Positions 60,138 to 64,000 of a stretch of 64,000 nt of DNA are shown here, piece by piece. Under the pieces are notes generated by a model. It searched no databases. It had not been told where the DNA came from and saw nothing but the letters and a program-made list of their open reading frames with translations. Positions within the stretch are counted from its first letter, which is position 1. The number at the start of each line of letters is the position of its first letter. Origin of the DNA: Alteromonas sp. ASW11-130 (GTDB lineage Bacteria; Pseudomonadota; Gammaproteobacteria; Enterobacterales; Alteromonadaceae). Made by a program: the position numbers and the translations under genes. The DNA lies in contig NZ_JAPFRE010000025.1 of NCBI RefSeq assembly GCF_026183735.1, positions 62,001 to 126,000 on the forward strand, in the 5' to 3' direction.

Positions 60138-61049
60138 ATGACTCCACCCTTACCTTATATTGGTCGTTTTGCCCCATCTCCGTCAGGTCCATTGCATTTC
60201 GGCTCACTGGTTGCTGCAGTGGCGAGCTTTTTAGATGCACGCAAGCACAACGGCACATGGTTACTTAGAATCGAAGATATAGATAAACCGCGGACTGTTG
60301 AGGGCGCGGATAGCGCGATCATGCGTACGCTTAACGCACACCACTTACACTGGGACGGCAAGGTGAGCTATCAGTCTGACCAGCACCACCACTATCAAGT
60401 CGTGATACAAACATTACTAGACCAGCAGCAAGCCTATCACTGTCGCTGTACGCGCAAAATTATCAGACAGACTGGTGGTGTGTACCAGGGGACGTGTAGA
60501 TATAAGCAACATGCTGAATTCGGCAGCGCAGTGCGGCTTTACGTTGATACGCCTCAACGTCAGTTTACTGACCGTATACAGGGTGAAGTTGTCATTACTG
60601 ACGCGCATGCATTGGAAGATACGGTGATTAAACGTCGAGATGGACTCTTTTCATATAATCTAGTAGTGGTATTAGACGACATTGCCCAAGGGGTCACCCA
60701 TGTTGTCAGGGGGCATGATTTACTTAACACTACAGCAGCGCATTTAACATTGTACAATCTCTTAAACCAGTCTCCACCGCAGTACGCCCACTTCCCTGTA
60801 GCTGCAATGCTACCAGGACAAAAATTAAGCAAACAAAATCGTGCCAGAGCGGTGGACGACTCAAACCCACTCGGAAACTTGCGTAAAGTGCTGAAGTTTC
60901 TTACGATTTGGCAACCCGAATGCGATAACATTGATAGTTGTGAGACCTTACTGGAGTGGGCAACGATGCGATGGGATTGCAAAAAACTGCCTAAAAAAGC
61001 TGAAATTATTGTCGATCAGGACAATAGCCCGTATTATTACGGGCCTTAA
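60138..61049 (+). CDS. gluQ: Glutamyl-Q tRNA(Asp) synthetase
   Basis: Truncated GluRS paralogue that glutamylates the queuosine base of tRNA(Asp). 303 residues (E. coli about 308). HIGH-like APSPSGPLHFGSLVAA, zinc ligands in YHCRCTRKIIRQTGGVYQG and CRY, second motif DIAQGVTHVVRGHDLL, and KMSKS-like KLSKQNRAR. No anticodon-binding domain, as expected. Lies between dksA and pcnB, conserved order. Confidence 0.95.
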   Translation: MTPPLPYIGRFAPSPSGPLHFGSLVAAVASFLDARKHNGTWLLRIEDIDKPRTVEGADSAIMRTLNAHHLHWDGKVSYQSDQHHHYQVVIQTLLDQQQAYHCRCTRKIIRQTGGVYQGTCRYKQHAEFGSAVRLYVDTPQRQFTDRIQGEVVITDAHALEDTVIKRRDGLFSYNLVVVLDDIAQGVTHVVRGHDLLNTTAAHLTLYNLLNQSPPQYAHFPVAAMLPGQKLSKQNRARAVDDSNPLGNLRKVLKFLTIWQPECDNIDSCETLLEWATMRWDCKKLPKKAEIIVDQDNSPYYYGP

Positions 61050-61071
61050 TTGCTCTGGAGAAACTGTCATC

Positions 61072-62451
61072 ATTACGCGAGTTGTCAATTCCGTCAAACG
61101 AGTGCTAGGTAAAGCATCTACTTCCCAGCCCGGTATTTCAGCCGTGACTGTACCACGTTCTGAACATGGTATATCCCGTGACGACATCAGCGAAAACGCG
61201 TTAAAAGTGCTTTATCGACTTAATAAAGCTGGCTATCAGGCGTATCTGGTAGGTGGGTGTGTTCGTGATTTGATGCTAGGCATGAAACCAAAAGATTTTG
61301 ATGTCGTAACGAATGCCACCCCGGAACAAATTAAAGAGCAATTTTATAATTGCCGTTTAATTGGCCGCAGATTTCGTCTTGCCCATATTGTCTTTGGCAG
61401 AGAAGTTATTGAAGTGGCCACCTTTAGAGGTCATCATCCTGGTGAAGAAGAAGAATCTTCAGCTTCTCATGCCAGACGCAATGAGCATGGACACCTAACG
61501 CGCGACAACGTTTTTGGTAGTATCGAAGAAGATGCAGAACGCCGTGACTTCACGTTTAATGCTATGTACTACAGCGTGGTAGACTTTGCAGTCATCGATT
61601 TTGCAAACGGTCGTCAAGCTATTGAAAAACGGGAAGTGGACCTGATTGGTGATCCACAAGAGCGTTATCGTGAAGATCCAGTGCGGATGCTTCGTGCTAT
61701 TCGCTTCGCAGCAAAACTCAATATGACCATTAGCCCGCGCACCGCCAGCCCAATTAAAGAAATGGCCGGCTTGCTGACTAACATCCCCCCTGCACGGCTT
61801 TTTGAAGAAACCCTAAAATTATTTATCAGCGGTAATGGTGTAGAAACATTCAAGCTACTCCAGGCGCACGGTCTGATAGAACCATTGTTTCCGCAGCTAT
61901 CCGGATTTTTGAAAGCTGATTCTTCCAGAGAGATGCAATTTATCTATCGTGTATTAGAAAATACTGACGCCAGAGTTAACAACGAACAACGGGTGACCCC
62001 TGCTTTTCTGTACGCCGCGTTACTGTGGTATCCATTAGAAGAATACGCGCAGAAAATGATGTCTGAATCAGGCTTAAGTGCCCATGATGCTTACAACATT
62101 GCGATGTCAGAAGTGGTGCGCAAACAAACTCAGCGAATCATGATACCGAAACGTTTTTCCACCGTTATTCGTGATATCTGGATGTTGCAACAACGCCTGC
62201 CTAGACGCTTTGGTCGCCGAGCATTTCAAATCCTAGCTCACCCCAAATTTCGCGCAGGCTACGACTTCTTGCTTTTAAGAGGCGAAATAGAAGGTGGCGA
62301 CCTATTGGAGCTGGCCGACTGGTGGACACAATTTCAAGATGCGCATCCAGCTCAACAAAAGAAAATGCTGACCACATTGCGCAACAAAGAAGGTGGCGCA
62401 CCGCACAAGCCTCGACGCAAGCGCAAGCCCAGGAATAATGACAATGCATAA
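61072..62451 (+). CDS. pcnB: Poly(A) polymerase I, apparent non-AUG start
   Basis: Adds 3' poly(A) tails that mark RNA for decay. About 459 residues. Nucleotidyltransferase motif VGGCVRDLMLGMKPKDFDV, then RRFRLAHIVFG, DAERRDFTFNAMYYS, RYREDPVRMLRAIRFA and a basic C-terminus (KPRRKRKPR). No ATG, GTG or TTG is placed at the expected start: the ITRVVNSVKRVLGK segment aligns with E. coli MFTRVANFCRKVL, whose start is AUU. Here ATC (61069) or ATT (61072) follow GGAG (61057-61060). The next in-frame GTG is 61102; the frame itself is open back to 60931 inside gluQ. Overlaps folK by 8 bases. Confidence 0.9.
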   Translation: MTRVVNSVKRVLGKASTSQPGISAVTVPRSEHGISRDDISENALKVLYRLNKAGYQAYLVGGCVRDLMLGMKPKDFDVVTNATPEQIKEQFYNCRLIGRRFRLAHIVFGREVIEVATFRGHHPGEEEESSASHARRNEHGHLTRDNVFGSIEEDAERRDFTFNAMYYSVVDFAVIDFANGRQAIEKREVDLIGDPQERYREDPVRMLRAIRFAAKLNMTISPRTASPIKEMAGLLTNIPPARLFEETLKLFISGNGVETFKLLQAHGLIEPLFPQLSGFLKADSSREMQFIYRVLENTDARVNNEQRVTPAFLYAALLWYPLEEYAQKMMSESGLSAHDAYNIAMSEVVRKQTQRIMIPKRFSTVIRDIWMLQQRLPRRFGRRAFQILAHPKFRAGYDFLLLRGEIEGGDLLELADWWTQFQDAHPAQQKKMLTTLRNKEGGAPHKPRRKRKPRNNDNA

Positions 62452-62947
62452 AGAACGGGCTTATATAGGCTTAGGCAGCAATATGGGCGAGGCTGGCAAA
62501 CATATAGAATCCGCCTTTCTTGCAATTGCCGAATTAGAACATACACGGTTATTACGCACCGCCTCGTTATATCAAAGTGCTCCTATGGGTCCACAAAATC
62601 AACCTGACTTTATTAACTCGGTGTGTTTGGTGGAAACAGGGCTTGAGCCTGAGGTCTTGCTTAAACAATTGCAGCAAATTGAGAATGATCACGGCCGCGA
62701 ACGTAAAGGCGAACGCTGGGGACCGAGGACACTTGACTTAGACATCCTTCTTTACGGTAATTATGAAATTGACACCGATATTCTTACCATTCCCCATTCA
62801 GGGATTGCAGATCGAGAGTTCGTATTAGTCCCATTATTTGAAATTGCCCCCAATATGGTAATGCCTGATGGCAAGCCTATTTCACAGTGGGTAGCGAGTT
62901 GTTCACTGGATGGTTTAAAACGCCTGCGTCCTTCCAATGAGCTATAA
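62444..62947 (+). CDS. folK: 2-amino-4-hydroxy-6-hydroxymethyldihydropteridine diphosphokinase
   Basis: HPPK, pyrophosphokinase of folate synthesis. 167 residues. Motifs: AYIGLGSNMGEAGKHIESA, SAPMGPQNQPDFINSV, ENDHGRERKGERWGPRTLDL and DLDILLYGN (catalytic Asp pair). AGGA at 62431-62434 fits the ATG at 62444 better than that at 62438. Overlaps the end of pcnB by 8 bases. Followed by panB after 52 bases, as in E. coli pcnB-folK-panBC. Confidence 0.94.
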   Translation: MHKERAYIGLGSNMGEAGKHIESAFLAIAELEHTRLLRTASLYQSAPMGPQNQPDFINSVCLVETGLEPEVLLKQLQQIENDHGRERKGERWGPRTLDLDILLYGNYEIDTDILTIPHSGIADREFVLVPLFEIAPNMVMPDGKPISQWVASCSLDGLKRLRPSNEL

Positions 62948-62999
62948 ATAACGTATAGTTCGCCATTTCGCTTTTTAACGTTAACTTTAGGTATTCGTT

Positions 63000-63794
63000 A
63001 TGAAAAAAGTATCGGTTTCTTCCCTCCTTGCACAGAAGCAAAAAGGTAAGAAAATTACTGCACTGACGGCATATGATGCTAGTTTTGCTAAGTTATTTGA
63101 TGAAGCGGGTATCGATGTATTATTGGTCGGTGATTCCTTAGGCATGGTACTCCAAGGTGAAGATAGCACTTTACCGGTTACCATCGAACAAATGGCGTAT
63201 CATACAAAGTGTGCCACCAAAGGAGTGCAAAATGCGTTTGTTATGGCGGATATGCCCTTTATGTCCTATGCCACGCCCGCGCAAGCATACGAAAACGCAG
63301 CTTTGCTTATGGCAGCAGGCGCGCAGATGGTTAAACTGGAAGGCGGTGAATGGCTTTTAGATACCATTGAAGGTTTAGTACAACGCAGTGTTCCTGTATG
63401 TGGACATTTGGGTCTCACGCCACAAGCGGTGAATGTAATAGGTGGTTTTAAAGTACAAGGACGGGAAGAAGCTAAAGCGCAAAAACTCGTAGATGATGCT
63501 ATCGCGTTGGAAAAAGCGGGCGTTCAGTTATTAGTGCTTGAATGTGTTCCTACCTCACTGGGTAAAAAAGTGACAGAGCAATTGTCCATTCCGGTCATTG
63601 GCATAGGTGCTGGCGCTCACACCGATGGGCAGATATTAGTTATGCATGATATGTTCGGGATTAGTGCTAACTATATGCCTAAATTTTCAAAGAATTACCT
63701 GACCGATTCTGGTGACATTCGTAACGCAGTCAAACAATACAAAGAAGACGTGATTAGTGGCGTGTTTCCATCATCTGAGCATAGTTTCGAGTAA
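63000..63794 (+). CDS. panB: 3-methyl-2-oxobutanoate hydroxymethyltransferase
   Basis: First committed step of pantothenate synthesis, making ketopantoate from ketoisovalerate and methylene-THF. 264 residues (E. coli 264). Motifs: [67 protein letters not shown] and [13 protein letters not shown]. Followed by panC after 5 bases. Confidence 0.96.
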   Translation: MKKVSVSSLLAQKQKGKKITALTAYDASFAKLFDEAGIDVLLVGDSLGMVLQGEDSTLPVTIEQMAYHTKCATKGVQNAFVMADMPFMSYATPAQAYENAALLMAAGAQMVKLEGGEWLLDTIEGLVQRSVPVCGHLGLTPQAVNVIGGFKVQGREEAKAQKLVDDAIALEKAGVQLLVLECVPTSLGKKVTEQLSIPVIGIGAGAHTDGQILVMHDMFGISANYMPKFSKNYLTDSGDIRNAVKQYKEDVISGVFPSSEHSFE

Positions 63795-63799
63795 CATAG

Positions 63800-64000
63800 A
63801 TGCAAATTATCACGACAGTCAGCGAGCTTCGTCAATGGCGCGAAGCTCAACGTAAACAAAATAATGAGGTAGGTTTCGTACCTACTATGGGCAACCTCCA
63901 TGAAGGCCACCTGCAGTTAGTAAAAGCAGCCAGTACAGCATGTGATGTCGTGATTACTTCCATTTTCGTCAATCCAATGCAATTTGGTCAAAACGAAGAT
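63800..64000 (+). CDS. panC: Pantothenate synthetase (5' part, runs off the window)
   Basis: Joins pantoate and beta-alanine with ATP. Sixty-seven codons are visible: [19 protein letters not shown], then [19 protein letters not shown] (HIGH-type motif) and [14 protein letters not shown]. The remaining three quarters of the gene lie beyond the edge. It follows panB in the same operon. Confidence 0.95.
   Translation, partial: MQIITTVSELRQWREAQRKQNNEVGFVPTMGNLHEGHLQLVKAASTACDVVITSIFVNPMQFGQNED

Overview
The window looks like a chromosomal segment of a marine gammaproteobacterium of the order Alteromonadales, probably Alteromonadaceae. The evidence is the housekeeping gene content and order (fadBA with a PsrA-type site, hslVU-ftsN-priA-rpmE, metJ/metF, yihY/dtd/fabY, ftsYEX/rpoH, dksA-gluQ-pcnB-folK-panBC), the HD-GYP/DUF3369 and EAL-HDOD signalling proteins, and a DUF2959 lipoprotein. 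The genus is an inference. I saw no rRNA, tRNA, CRISPR array, insertion sequence or integrase.

Layout. 1-6 kb: rplU (partial), divergent ispB, then pepQ and slt. 6-12 kb: fadBA beta-oxidation operon, a DecR-like Lrp/AsnC regulator divergent from a cysteine-synthase-like gene, and a secreted protein of unknown function. 12-18.5 kb: a cold-shock protein, the ubiquinone genes ubiE-ubiJ-ubiB, a Tag-like glycosylase and prlC. 18.6-28.2 kb: gor, a periplasmic binding-protein-like gene, an HD-GYP response regulator, a very large PD40-amidohydrolase, and a class I-type HMG-CoA reductase.

28.2-33.8 kb holds the most unusual part: a compact RiPP (ribosomal peptide) cluster. In order it has an HlyD-type adaptor, an ABC exporter with an intact C39 peptidase domain, a LuxR-type HTH protein, a small two-helix membrane protein, a 61-residue precursor with a double-glycine leader, and a stand-alone ATP-grasp ligase resembling the microviridin/marinostatin (graspetide) ligases. 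A strong hairpin lies between the precursor and ligase genes. Two direct copies of an AT-rich motif 21 bp apart, plus one inverted copy, lie upstream of the operon. I infer that the peptide is cross-linked by the ATP-grasp enzyme, cut after Gly-Gly by the C39 domain and exported.

33.8-47.5 kb: hslUV (with a good sigma-32 promoter), ftsN, priA, rpmE, a short malic enzyme, metJ/metF separated by met boxes, yihY, a DUF2959 lipoprotein, pip-dtd-fabY. 47.5-57 kb: rpoH, two tandem EAL-HDOD paralogues placed between rpoH and ftsX, ftsXEY, rsmD, a DUF416 gene and yhgN. 57-64 kb: a small HTH gene, pepB, sfsA, dksA, gluQ, pcnB (apparently with a non-AUG start), folK, panB and the start of panC.

Regulatory links visible within the window: rpoH encodes the sigma factor expected to read the hslVU promoter; metJ encodes the repressor expected to bind the met boxes it shares with metF; the PsrA-like site upstream of fadB points to a regulator encoded elsewhere. 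Short tandem repeats (7, 8 and 6 bp units) occur in two intergenic spots and inside ftsY.
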